This document shows positions 47,310 to 57,936 of a stretch of 64,000 bases of DNA, piece by piece. Numbering within the stretch: the stretch's first letter is position 1; the number at the start of each line of letters is the position of its first letter. The stretch is from assembly GCA_037893245.1 (NCBI GenBank), contig JBAIAA010000884.1, positions 248,001 to 312,000 on the forward strand, written 5' to 3'. The notes under the pieces are model-generated. The model was not told where the DNA came from. It did no database searches and was given only the letters and a program-made list of their open reading frames with translations. The position numbers and the translations under genes were made by a program. The DNA is from Crossaster papposus. Lineage: Eukaryota; Echinodermata; Asteroidea; Velatida; Solasteridae.

Positions 47310-47520
47310 AAGTTTTTTGACCTTTGACCTCATTTTCGGAGGTCAGGATTTGGTCCCAAGAGTCAATAATTATTTTATGTCATCTTCTTTTGTAATTCTG
47401 TGCATTTTGACACCAAGATCATCTATATACCATATTTTGTTGCTGAAATATAATTTTTAGTGATTTAGGCAGGGGTCAATAACCTTTGACCTCTAATAAA
47501 AAAATACCCCAACCCCTCCG
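47310..47520 (+). repeat. TTTGACC-rich repeat unit, left of the Gypsy element
   Basis: TTTTTTGACCTTTGACCTCA, TTTCGGAGGTCAGGATTTG, TTTTGACACCAAGATCATC and CAATAACCTTTGACCTCTAA recur almost unchanged at 52675-52868, on the other side of the LTR element. TGACCTTTGACCT resembles a direct-repeat nuclear-receptor half-site array, though that is only resemblance. Confidence 0.88.
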
Positions 47521-47731
47521 GCAATTCCTCCTTCCTCCTTTTTTTTGAGTATATATATAGTTGTCCATACCCATATGCAAGGTGCACCAAACTCCTCTCC
47601 TTAATAATAGGAAACTTTTGGAACATCTCACTTCACTGGGGTAACTAGTCAAGGTACATTTAGGCTAACTAGGTTTTATGAGTAATCACTCCTGAAACAA
47701 AGACCTCATTCATGTTGTTTTATGTTATATG

Positions 47732-48010
47732 TGTGGTGACCACCCCAGGTGGCATTTGACATGTAAACAATGTCACGTGATTTTGTATTACCAATCAGCG
47801 TCCGACTTTCATGGATCGCTGGTAGACGGTTTTCTGTTGTTCCACCGTAGACTTTTTAGCTGGTTCCAAAAGCCATGCCGTTCGCCATCTTGTTTCTCTC
47901 GAGTTCTTCGCGTTTTGTCCGGTGATTCATTGTAGGAGTTTAGTCGAATAAAACATCGTAGTTTTTCTACAAGATTGGGGACTTTTTGTATGAATACTTG
48001 CAATCCCCAA
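47732..48010 (+). repeat. 5' LTR of the Gypsy element
   Basis: Begins TGTGGTGACCACCCC and ends AATCCCCAA. It contains AATAAA-like sequence (CGAATAAAACATCG) near its 3' part. Same length and, by eye, same sequence as the 3' LTR. Confidence 0.95.
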
Positions 48011-48069
48011 AGTGGTGACCCAGACGTGATATGACTTCCACATCCGCCGCCAAGTCGGAGCTTTTGAAC

Positions 48070-48853
48070 CCGGACTCTGCAGCGCCACTTAAGTGCAGTG
48101 GCTTTGAAACTTCCACCGTACTGGCCCAATGACCCGGTGATATGGTTCGCACAAGTCGAGGCGCAGTTTCTCACTAGGGGAATTAAATCGGAAATTACCC
48201 AATACTCGTACGTCATCTCCTCCTTGCAACCGTCTATCGCTCAAGAAGTCAGAGACTTGTTGATCAATCCACCGGCCCACCACCCATACACCAAGCTAAA
48301 GGAAGAGCTCATCAAACGTACCAGTGAGTCGGAGCAAAAACGCCTCCAGAAACTTTTGATAACCGAAGAGCTGGAACAACTTCTCGGAGATCGCACCCTG
48401 GAGCCTTCAATCCTGAAGCAGTTATTCCTGCAGCGACTCCCCACTAATGTCCAGCTTATTTTGGCATCGACAAGCGACACCGACATTCAACAACTTGCCA
48501 AGCTTGCAGACAAGATTGTCGAAGTTGCGCCGCCCGTTGCTCAAGCCTGTGCCGCAGTTCCAGCACCGGCTCCATTTGTGGCTGCAGTCAAGCCACCCGC
48601 TACATCAGACATGCAACTACTCCAGGCCCAAGTAGAAAAGCTGACCACTCAAATGGAAATGTTGGTTCGCCAAGATCAATACCAGCGCAGTCGACGTGAC
48701 CGTAGTGCTTCTGCATCAGGGGAGAATACTACAGGTGCATGCTGGTACCATTGGAAGTATGGGGACAAAGCTCGTAACTGCAAGGACCCATGCAATTACA
48801 CACACGATCGCAATCCCACTACGGCTCAGGGAAACCACCAAGCCAGCGGATAG
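48070..48853 (+). pseudogene. gag region of the Gypsy element
   Basis: Starts with a capsid-like stretch (PPYWPNDPVIWFAQVEAQF, YSYVISSLQPSIAQEVRDLL, ILKQLFLQRLPTNVQLIL) and ends with a Cys/His cluster (CWYHWKYGDKARNCKDPC). This type is shared by Gypsy elements whose gag lacks the canonical CCHC spacing. Part of the LTR element and described as a fossil. Confidence 0.88.
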
Positions 48854-48904
48854 CTAGGGGCGACTTCCCCCACTGGCACACCAAATCAATGTCGCCTTTT
48901 CTAT

Positions 48905-51720
48905 GTGTACGACAAATTCACAGCAGCCAGATTCCTGGTGGACACCGGTGCTGAGGTCAGCATTGTACCTCCAACGCCACGCGATAGACAATATCGTCAA
49001 AGCGATTTTGTGCTCGAAGCAGTCAACAAGACACAAATTCACACATACGGTGAGCGTTCTGTGACAATTGATTTGGGTCTTAGGCGTGCATGCAGATGGA
49101 TTTTCACAATTGCCGATGTACCAGTTGCAATTTTGGGAGCAGATTTCTTACGCCATTTCGGGTTGCTGGTGGACATGAAAGACAGGAAACTCATAGATTC
49201 CACGACTAGTCTGAGTGTCCGAGGCATTGCAACGAGCACCAATGTTCTCAGCCCGGTTTTTGTTGGCCCATCACCGAACACTCGATACACGGCCATTTTG
49301 GGTCAGTTTCCTGCCATCACCCGACCATGCTTCAGGGACGCAAATCCCAAACACGATATCACCCATCACATCCCAACAAAAGGCCCACCAGTGTCCGCCA
49401 GGCCACGACGCCTCGCACCGGATAAATTGAAAATCGCCAAGGCTGAATTCGACCACATGCTACAAATGAACATTATCCGTCCCTCTAATAGCAGTTGGTC
49501 TTCGCCTCTCCATATGGTGCCGAAAGGAACGCAAGGTGATTGGAGACCATGCGGTGATTACCGCGCTCTCAACAATGCATCTGTCCCTGACCGCTATCCG
49601 ATCCCACACGTACACGACATCACTTCGTCACTGCACGGCCGGACTGTATTCTCGAAGGTGGATTTGATTAGAGCATACCATCAAATCCCCATGGAGCCGA
49701 GTGACATTCCGAAAACGGCCATCACCACGCCGTTTGGCATGTTCGAATTCGTGCGAATGCCCTTCGGGTTGAGGAACGCCGCCCAGACGTTCCAGCGTTT
49801 CATCGACCAGGTGTTGCGCGGATTGGATTTTGTGTATGACTACATCAACGATTTACTAATCGCCAGCCATAGCGACGAGGAGCACGAGTCACATCTTCGT
49901 ACGCTTTTCGAGCGCCTTGATCAGTACGGTATCGTGGTAAACCCCGCTAAATGCGAATTTGGCGTTTCGTCACTACACTTCCTAGGCCACGTGATCGACC
50001 AGGATGGAATTCGGCCACCAGATACGAAGGTCGAAGCGATCCAGCGGTTTCCTGTCCCAGGTTCGACAAAGAAGTTGCGAGAGTTTCTTGGGTTGGTCAA
50101 CTTCTATCGCCGTTTTGTACCCCACTGTGCTGCTTTGACACAACCTCTCACCGACATGCTTGCTGGAAAACCCAAGAAAACAATCGAATTGGACGACACA
50201 GCGCTCGCTGCTTTCGAGGCCGTCAAGTTGGCTTTGGTCAATGCAACTCGTTTGTCCCATCCGCGACACGATGCAGAGTTGTGCTTAATGGTCGATGCCT
50301 CCGATTTCGCAGTGGGTGGAGTCCTTCAGCAAAAGGTGCATGGTGACTGGCACCCTATCGCGTTCTTCTTGCGAAAGCTGCAACCTGCAGAGACCAAATA
50401 TAGCACATTCGGCCGGGAACTGTTAGCAATCTATCTCGCCATTTCCGTCATGTCGTCGAGGGTCGCGCTTTTTCTGTCTTGACTGATCATAAACCGCTGA
50501 CCCATGCACTTGCTGCGAGTTCGGATCGATATCCCCCCCGCGAGATCAGACAGCTTGACTACGTGTCACAGTACACAACCGACATCCGACATGTTCAGGG
50601 TAAACACAACGAGGTCGCTGACGCGTTGTCACGCATTAGCCTGAACACATTCTCTACCACGTCATCATCTCCAATCGATTTCCAGGTCATGGCCGAGCAG
50701 CAGCGCAAGGATGAGGACTATCTCCGTCACAAACAGCATTCGGTTCTTCAGTTGCAAGACATTCCGCTAGTCGCTAGTGAGGGCACCCTAACATGTGACA
50801 TGGCCACTGGAACGCCTCGACCTTTCGTCCCCAGGGTCATGCGACGAGCAGTTTTCGACTCTCTGCATTCCCTGTCGCATCCTGGAATCAGAGCCACACT
50901 CAAGCTGGTCAGTGCACGTTTTGTTTGGCCCAACATGAATCACGATGTTCGTTCATGGGCTAAAACCTGCATCAAGTGCCAGAAATCTAAGGTGCACAGA
51001 CATACCATCACGCCTCTGGGAACCTTCATCACCCCAGACGCCCGGTTCGACCACGTCCATATTGACATTTTTGGCCCACTTCCATTGTCCAACGGCAAGT
51101 CCTACTTGCTGACGTGTATCGACCGTTTTACACGGTGGCCAGAGGCCATTCCAATCCCGGATATGACTGCAGAAACCGTCGCCAGGGCGTTTGTCTGCAG
51201 TTGGGTTGCAAGGTTTGGTACACCATCGACAATCACGACTGACCGCGGCAGGCAATTCGAATCGGCACTGTTCAACGCCTTGATGACATTACTCGGCACT
51301 AAGCGCATTCGCACAACGGCTTACCATCCCATCGCCAATGGTCTGGTTGAGCGTTTCCACAGACAGTTGAAAGCTTCCCTCAAAGCGCAGGACGGAAACG
51401 CTTCCTCTTGTTCTACTGGGCATACGGACAGTCGTCAAGCGGGACATTGGGTGTTCGACAGCGGAGCTCGTGTTTGGAACTACCCTGCGCCTACCAGGGC
51501 AGTTTGTTGCACCCGTCAATGATGCCGGTTTAGACCCTGGAAACTATGTACATCGCCTCAAACGCGTGATGCGTCAAGTAGCACCACCACCAACACGACC
51601 ACACACCCGCACCACACAGTTTCACAAGGACTTGTTGTCTTGTACGCACGTTTTCGTCCGGTGTGATCATGTGATGCGGCCACTCGAGCCTCCGTACAAG
51701 GGCCCCTATCGTATATATTG
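48905..51720 (+). pseudogene. pol region of the Gypsy element (PR, RT, RNase H, integrase)
   Basis: Protease: [59 protein letters not shown] and the palm block around [12 protein letters not shown]. RNase [16 protein letters not shown] and the TDHKPL block. Integrase: zinc-binding HPGIRATLKLVS with CIKCQKSK, and core DHVHIDIFGPLP and TTDRGRQFES. Domain ranges are roughly 48.93-49.2, 49.45-50.1, 50.2-50.65 and 50.8-51.6 kb. The frame is broken in a few places. Confidence 0.93.
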
Positions 51721-52066
51721 ACGTGAGCGGACAAATACTACACGTTGGACATCAAAGGCAAGAGCGACACTGCGAGTGTAGATAGATTGAAAGTCGCCTA
51801 TCTTGAAACGGATCCCGCAACCGCCCGTGTCGCAACCGCCCGTGTCGCAACTGCCCGTGTCGCAACCTCGACGCACTGTGCCGGATACACCTGCATTAAC
51901 TGCACCAGCTGACCAGGACACCGAAGTGAGCGGATAACTCGTTCAGGACGTCACGTTCACTGGCCGTTACACCTTACTCAATTTGACTGTGATTGAACAT
52001 TGTACATTGTATATATTTCATTGTTTCGTTCACTTCCTTATGCAGAAGCTCTCTGGGGAGGGCTAA

Positions 52067-52345
52067 TGTGGTGACCACCCCAGGTGGCATTTGACATGTA
52101 AACAATGTCACGTGATTTTGTATTACCAATCAGCGTCCGACTTTCATGGATCGCTGGTAGACGGTTTTCTGTTGTTCCACCGTAGACTTTTTAGCTGGTT
52201 CCAAAAGCCATGCCGTTCGCCATCTTGTTTCTCTCGAGTTCTTCGCGTTTTGTCCGGTGATTCATTGTAGGAGTTTAGTCGAATAAAACATCGTAGTTTT
52301 TCTACAAGATTGGGGACTTTTTGTATGAATACTTGCAATCCCCAA
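52067..52345 (+). repeat. 3' LTR of the Gypsy element
   Basis: Same start and end as the 5' LTR and no difference seen by eye over ~279 bp. The purine tract CTCTGGGGAGGGCTAA lies immediately upstream. Confidence 0.95.
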
Positions 52346-52384
52346 ATATGTATATCTCTGGGGTGGTTGTTTGTATATTCAATA

Positions 52385-52870
52385 TGGGGCTCCGAATAAT
52401 GACCTTTGAGGTCATATGTGGCGGTCAATTTGTTATCCTTCATCACAAGAATTTACATTTTTTCTACTTCCAGTGTAATTATGAGCATTTTGACACCAAG
52501 ATCATACATGTACCATATGTAGTTCCCGAGATACAATTCATAGTGTTTTATTTCAGGGTCAATGACATTTGACCCAAACAAAGAAATAAAGAAATTTCCC
52601 CTCCCCCTTTGTTTGGGCCTCTTTTTATATATGGTAATTTTCCTGTTACAAATATGACATTTTAGTAATACAATAGTTTTTTTGACCTTTGACCTCATTT
52701 TCGGAGGTCAGGATTTGATCTTAAGGGTCAATAATTATTTTATGTCATCTTCTTTTGTAATTCTGTACATTTTGACACCAAGATCATCTATATACCATAT
52801 TTTGTTGCTGAAATATAATTTGTAGTGATTAGCTGGCAGGGGTCAATAACCTTTGACCTCTAATAAAAAA
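52385..52870 (+). repeat. TTTGACC-rich repeat, two further units
   Basis: A diverged unit (52390-52580: ATGACCTTTGAGGTCATATG, ATTTTGACACCAAGATCATA, CAATGACATTTGACCC) is followed by a well-conserved one (52675-52868) nearly identical to 47310-47520. The unit spacing is about 280 bp. The Gypsy element landed in this small tandem array. Confidence 0.85.
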
Positions 52871-53209
52871 ACATTCCCCAACCTTCCTTCCTTTTTTTGG
52901 TAGTTGTCCATACCCATACCCACCAAAATCAGTTAAAATTAGCTTCTTTTAATTTTTTTTTACAGATTGGCTCCATATATGGCTAATTTGGGGTTACTAT
53001 AGAATCTGTAATGTTGATTTGAACCGGCAATGAATTTACAATCATATGTACTGGCTAACATTGAAGTCTAATTATGCAATGTGAGAAGCGTTTCGTAACT
53101 CTAGTGATAGATCAAGTCACACACTTGGCAACTGATGCACCCAGTACTGCACGGGCATTTGAAGTGAAGTAAATCATTTGGTAAATTGGTCAATAAATGC
53201 TACCTCGCG
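52871..53209. other. Unassigned sequence
   Basis: AT-rich sequence without recognised features between the repeat array and the THAP-like exon. Confidence 0.35.
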
Positions 53210-53313
53210 ATGGTCAACTGTTTTGCTGTGGACTGTAATCATAAAAGTCACAATTGGATTTGTGTCCACTTTCCTAACGAAACAACACAAAAAAGCAACT
53301 GTAGTGAGTGGTG
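53210..53313 (+). CDS. THAP-like zinc finger start, short exon or fragment
   Basis: ATG opens MVNCFAVDCNHKS, then WICVHFPNETTQKSN and a stop after about 34 residues. M-x-x-C-x(4)-C followed by a basic/aromatic strand and HFPN matches the beginning of a THAP DNA-binding domain (C2CH; the later C..H pair would be in the next exon). A donor-like TGTAGTGAGT lies near the end. THAP domains are common in transposons (P-element kin) and host transcription factors. No downstream exon was found, so it may be an isolated fragment. Confidence 0.45.
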
Positions 53314-53428
53314 GCCATGTTTGCGTTGATGTGATCCTGTTTCTGTGCTAATTACCGGTACCAGTTTCTTCAGATCTTACGTAATTGCTTCTTTAGCCAG
53401 CTGCTTTCACTTGTGGACTAGTACTTAC

Positions 53429-53578
53429 ACTTTCTAGCTTGTCCATGTGGTTATCTGAGCTGTATTTTATGGCCATGTCCAGTTTGAGATTGTCGGGCAT
53501 CTGTAATGAGTTCCAGATTGCTTCTAGTCTGTCTTGGGAACTCAGGGGCTCGGGAATGGCAGAGGTCTGGAGAGATTT
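53429..53578 (-). CDS. CCDC87: CCDC87 exon (RLEAIW...MPD...LDMAIKYSS block)
   Basis: Acceptor GGAAGCAG|AAATCTC and donor GAAAGT|GTAAGT bound a 150-bp, 50-codon exon containing DRLEAIWNSLQMPDNLKLDM and AIKYSSDNHMDKLES. This aligns with the LxxLWxxLxxPDxxxxDMxIKYSS block near residue 700 of vertebrate CCDC87, a sperm/ciliary coiled-coil protein. The family continues with a W-x-x-A helix and an NPNRFF motif, but I found no such exon in the ~11 kb below this one. Confidence 0.85.
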
Positions 53579-53639
53579 CTGCTTCCAACAAAAAAAACAC
53601 AAAGGAAAAATCGAATATTGACAAATTTAAGGAAACGGT

Positions 53640-54010
53640 AACACAGGGCTGTTAGCTCATTTGGCAGAGCACTAGAACGGTAATCCCTAGGTTAAAGGGC
53701 CAAACCCAGTCAATTTAATTGTTTAAATCTTTGATGAAACCATGGATCTCTCACAAAATTCCTAAGGCACTATATAGCGCACAAGTCTATAGAAAACTGT
53801 GAGAGAAGATTCAATGAAGAAGCGTTCAGTTTCAGAGGTGGGAGGAAATCTTAGACAAACAATAAAGCAGGAACTGAAAACCCAATCCACATGTGGACCA
53901 GGGCAGGAATCTAACCCATGCCATATACAAAAAGGAAAGAGAAGAACCACTGCGCCAACCTGACTGACACAATGATTTTTAATGCTGTTGAACTTTTTAG
54001 GTAGGAACAT
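53640..54010 (+). repeat. tRNA-derived SINE-like element
   Basis: GTTAGCTCATTTGGCAGAGC is a good A-box region of a tRNA-like head, but the B-box (GGTTAAAGGGCC) is degenerate. The body (GGTGGGAGGAAATC, CACATGTGGACCAGGGCAGG) resembles the repeat at 37090-37420. Not a functional tRNA: no acceptor stem or proper T-arm. Confidence 0.6.
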
Positions 54011-54254
54011 TTATTATTTATTATTAAAAAGAAAACTGTATTTTCCTCTGCTTCTAGACATTATTTTTGCAATGTCGGTCTCAAATATATAAGAACATAA
54101 GAACATAAGGACAGATTTATAAACACTCATCACAAAAAATAAAAAGGTTCAACGCCTATAGCACTAAATTCGGCAAGAGTCATTTTCCGAGGCAACACCA
54201 GGCTCGTGTCAGTCATGCCCAGTTTGACGCACCTAATCCAGGATTCTTCGACAA

Positions 54255-54485
54255 GTTTGCTCCTGCATTATTTTGACATTGACCGGGCCCAGAAGCAGGA
54301 TTGCTTTTTACAAACCTTGATCCGAGACGTGTTCAGGCTGGCATCTGTGGGTAGCATACCCTGATGTTGCACTGCGAGCCAGTTGCTGACAGATATTTCT
54401 GGCCTTGCTTGTGACGTGTTTAACTGTCATCCGTTTTTAATTCCGGAAAACTTTGCGTGTATACACATCCTCCCATGCAAACTGG
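54255..54485 (+). repeat. Dispersed repeat family (ATCTGTGGGTAGCA), copy 2
   Basis: TTATTTTGACATTGACCGGG, AACCTTGATCCGAGACGTG, GCATCTGTGGGTAGCATACC and GACAGATATTTCTGGCCTT match 61478-61630 closely and 32200-32330 more loosely. It sits in a CCDC87 intron. Confidence 0.8.
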
Positions 54486-55019
54486 TAACGTGTGCAACAT
54501 GCATGCGAACATTTGCCCGATTTGCTACTAACGTTAGTCGCCATCTTTGACTGCGCTCTAGCTTTGCGAGCAGGCTTAACAAACAAAACTACCGGACAAA
54601 TGCAACTATACTTCCGAAGGCAGTTGCAGTTGATGCCAATTACAGGATGTAAAAATGAGCAATCTAATAGAAATATTTTGAACTTAAGTGAAAGAAAAAT
54701 GCAGATATTTAAATGAAATTGTCAGCAGAGGAAAACTACACGAGGAAGGAATCGAAGCTACAACATTGAAAAAGGACGCGATCGAAATCCATGTTTGCGC
54801 ATGTGCAATGCAAGCTATAACGTATACATATAGAACACAAAGTTCAGGTTCCCTCACAATGCATGGCGCAACACTGTTCCTTTTGTAACACGAAGTACAC
54901 GACATGTGTGCCAGTCACAAAAGGAACTAGCGCCATGTACGTATGCTGTATGGAGTTCATGGTATAAACAACATTTGGCGCGGTTTATATTTTTTCGCTC
55001 TAAATGCCCAGCTGGTCGG

Positions 55020-55240
55020 AAGTTACCAGGTCAAATTGGTGGATCATGATCCACCTTTCCGTTCCCACTTGATCCTGATCCACCAATTCCTGCAATTGGG
55101 GGATCTCTATCCTGCTCGAAAGTAGGATCAAGATCCCCCTTTTGGATCTTGATCGCCCTTTTTGCGGTTAGCGTTCCCACTCATCACCAAATTGCCGGAT
55201 CGGATCCCCCAATTGGAGGATCAAGTGGGAACGGGGTCTG
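55020..55240. repeat. GATC-rich nested palindrome cluster
   Basis: GTTCCCACTTGATCCTGATC (55064 onward) is matched in reverse by GGAGGATCAAGTGGGAAC (ending 55233). Between them lie TGGTGGATCATGATCCACC-type palindromes, CCAATT/AATTGG pairs and AGGATCAAGATCCCCC. About 12 GATC tetramers fall within 200 bp. No gene reads through it. It is probably a foldback element, about 30 bp from the next CCDC87 exon's donor. Confidence 0.8.
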
Positions 55241-55260
55241 TGACATGCACCCATTCTCAC

Positions 55261-55372
55261 CTTTGTTTGGCCATTTTGGAAGAGCTAGGACATCTTTATC
55301 TGATTTATTTGCATCACCTTTGTCGAGGTCACTCTCCGACATGTGAAAAACTGCTCCCAGAAAATCAGTTTC
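55261..55372 (-). CDS. CCDC87: CCDC87 exon (ETDFLGAVFHM block)
   Basis: Acceptor AATATTACAG|GAAACTG and donor AACAAAG|GTGAGA bound 112 bp encoding ETDFLGAVFHMSESDLDKGD and LALPKWPNK. Vertebrate CCDC87 has HETDFLHVIFQM at the corresponding place. The exon ends in phase 1 while the exon at 53578 starts in phase 0, so one exon between them is missing from my reading. Confidence 0.85.
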
Positions 55373-55409
55373 CTGTAATATTCACCAGAATGTTAACGAG
55401 GTCATGAAA

Positions 55410-56040
55410 AAGCTTGCGGATCCATTTGTTAACCCTAACCTTGCCAAATCCATCAAAATCCTTCCCCTATTTTGGCAGATTTTTTGGGGGGACTTAGTCC
55501 TGCAGGCCCAATGTGAATACATTTTAATGGATTATGTTGGACTTGGGCCAGGAAGCTTAGCACTGCTGGGGAAATCTGATTGATTGTCCACCAGGGAGTA
55601 CTCTGCTGTTGTCAGATAAGCCATGAATAGTACAGGGTCGTAAAAGAAAGAAGGAAACACTTTTGACAGAGTTTGAGTGCGTATCTGAAGTTGATCAATT
55701 AATGCACATCATTATTTTAATTCTAGGAAATATTTCTAAAGAACATGGAAAGGAAAAAAATAGTCATAATATACTTAAACTTTGATGATATTAAAGAAAC
55801 ACTTGAAAAATAAATTGAAGTATAAAACTCCTTAGTTGAAGTGTATTATTATTTTTTTTTTAAATCAAGCTCTTATAAGCAGGTTTGGCACATGCAATCT
55901 TTAACCATATGTACCATATCTCAGAGACGAAATATCCATTTACAATTATTTGTTGTTATCTTTAAAGATCAATAGTTACATTTCTTATAAGAACAAGGAA
56001 AGAAAAGGTATATTTTACTTGTGTGGATAAATATTTGGTG
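55410..56040. other. CCDC87 intron sequence, one possible weak exon
   Basis: Mostly AT-rich. The minus strand around 55550-55640 reads MAYLTTAEYSLVDNQSDFPS, which loosely resembles the WxxxL...DYxxYL..(E/Q)(T/S)DF stretch preceding the ETDFLG exon in the family. Its splice borders are unclear, so I do not call it as an exon. Confidence 0.3.
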
Positions 56041-57013
56041 TACCGTAATTTCCTGCGGTAAAGACGCGGCTTATCTGACTTTCTAGACCACAAAAACATC
56101 GCCGCGCCTTATCTTTCAGTGCGCCGTATATATGATGTCGCTTGAGTTCAAAGTGATGGTCTTTGTGTGAAGAATTCTTTGAACGCCGCAATCTTACTCA
56201 ATAATGCGGTCAACCAATTAGCCCAACTCTCCGGACATTGTGACCGTGTTTCCATTAACAATGCCGCGATGTGTTGATCCCCCTACGACCGTACATGTAT
56301 GTGATTTAGCACTCGGCAGCGTGCGTAGTCTTGTTTGCAAGACGTTTTTCGCAATGCGGGGCGCCCTCTAACGTACGCCGTAGACCACGCGCGAATTACC
56401 GCATCGGCGGCCTACGCGCGCTGCATATACCGCGATTAAGATCGTCTTGCAAACAAGACTACAGCGTGCGCTGCATGACGCATACAACAGCGATAAAAAG
56501 CTGGCCCGTACTATGTGGCCTTTTTCTAAACGTTTTTTCGTCTACGTTCCGGCTTCATGCAATTCACCATCCGAACTACACAGCGCGGAGCATTCACAAC
56601 GACTGGAAAAAAGACTAGGGGGTGTCGCAATTAGGGATACCATGCCTGCGATCGCTGCATGTGATGTACATGTGCATGCAGTTTATACTGCAGTGATACA
56701 TGATATGTATCGGCAAACCTCGTGCGATATTGTGACTACCGGTTTGAAGTTTTCATACATTGTTTGCGTGCCAGATAAACTCAAGTACTCAGCAAATTCT
56801 TGCTTGGAATAGTGGGATCCTTCTAAGGCAACAAAATGACCCCTTTGTGGCGATGTACCTACACCAGGTGGCGCCTGGTGTTCTTCTGGGTGCGTTCAAG
56901 CATGCGCCTTATTCGGCAGTGCGCTTTATCTGTTGACGTTTGAAATTTGTTTGGGTGATTTTAGGGACCTGCGCCTTAACCGCCGTGCGGCTTTACCGCA
57001 GGAAATTACGGTA
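56041..57013. mobile_element. ~970-bp TIR element next to a CCDC87 donor site
   Basis: TACCGTAATTTCCTGCGG at the left end and CCGCAGGAAATTACGGTA at the right end are exact complements, and the terminal TA may be the target duplication. Subterminal motifs GCGCCTTATC/GCGCCTTAAC recur. Internally AGTCTTGTTTGCAAGACG (56328) and CGTCTTGCAAACAAGACT (56443) form a second inverted pair. No transposase is recognised. The right end is 17 bases from the 5' splice site of the CCDC87 exon at 57031. Confidence 0.9.
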
Positions 57014-57030
57014 ATCATGTAGCATAGGAC

Positions 57031-57270
57031 CTGGTATTCCGATCGGCCATCAAACCTTGAGAGACCGGTTTACCCATACCGGTTCTATCCAGATCCAACC
57101 TGCCTGGACCAGTGCCAGCTAGTAACCCGCCACTAGGCCCAGCTTGGTCCTGCCCCGGGGTGCCACCCCCGAGGTTGAGGTTGGGCGTCAAGGTTTCCAA
57201 GAAGGTGCTTGTTGCAAGTGTGTAGCCTTGTTGGGTGGGTTTCTTGGCAAATGTGGCATTGAAGATGGGA
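57031..57270 (-). CDS. CCDC87: CCDC87 exon (variable linker)
   Basis: Acceptor TTTATATCCAG|TCCCATC and donor AATACCAG|GTCCTA bound 240 bp. It encodes SPIFNATFAKKPTQQGYTLA, then a Gly/Pro-rich linker including LGGGTPGQDQAGPSGG and MGKPVSQGLMADRN. Its first base completes the Ser codon begun by the previous exon (AG|T), so the join is in phase. The linker is not conserved, so assignment rests on phase and position. Confidence 0.7.
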
Positions 57271-57936
57271 CTGGATATAAAAGGCAACAGAAATACAATG
57301 ATTGTAAATAAGGGTGCATTCAAGTAGCTCATTCAGAGCGACTTGGTTTACACTCGGCACAAAAGCAAACACAAATGCAATTTTTGTTAATCACAGGAAA
57401 TTTTCAGGGTGCGAATTCTCAAAAGTTGAACACATTTCAACTCCGACAAATGTTTTCAGCGAATGCTCTGTGACGTCAAATTCGTATCGCTTCCGCATAA
57501 AGTATGAACTGGCTTTAGCCACAAGATTTTCGATTTTAAAGGTAGTATACGCTATTTGCTTCTGTTGTAATAAAAAAAAAGGGGGAAATGGGAATAGCAA
57601 ATATTGTTACACTCACATTAAAAGTTTGTGTTCATAAATGCTGGAACAAAAAGAAAAACAAATTTGTTCTTGTAGTCTGGTTTCCCACCCCCCCAAAAAA
57701 GAGAGAAATTTACAGACATCCGGGAATTATCAGGTTAAGGAACTAGACTAGTTGGGTTGCACCCATTCGAGGATGTGTAACTAATTGCAAACAAAATGTT
57801 GACTATAACTACATTTGATAAAAGTCAAAGTAGTATTGGACAATAATTGTCGTTTTTACATAGGTTGCATATTGGTTACGGCAGAGTCTACTTTCTATAT
57901 ACACATCATGCGCTACCGGTAGCCATAGACAGTAAC
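57271..57936. other. CCDC87 intron sequence
   Basis: No repeat or gene recognised. Includes a poly-A/G run near 57570-57592. Confidence 0.35.

Larger units (their letters stand above)
47732..52345 (+). mobile_element. Gypsy-type LTR retrotransposon, ~4.6 kb, very young but not fully intact
   Basis: Two ~279-bp LTRs appear identical by eye, and the element is flanked by a 5-bp duplication ATATG (47727-47731 and 52346-52350). Just inside the 5' LTR, TGGTGACCCAGACG is in the primer-binding-site position. A purine-rich CTCTGGGGAGGG precedes the 3' LTR. The internal order is gag, protease, RT, RNase H, integrase, as in the Gypsy family. The coding region has a small number of breaks (about two or three). 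LTR identity implies very recent insertion. It lies within a TTTGACC repeat array between the LINE remains and CCDC87. Confidence 0.95.
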
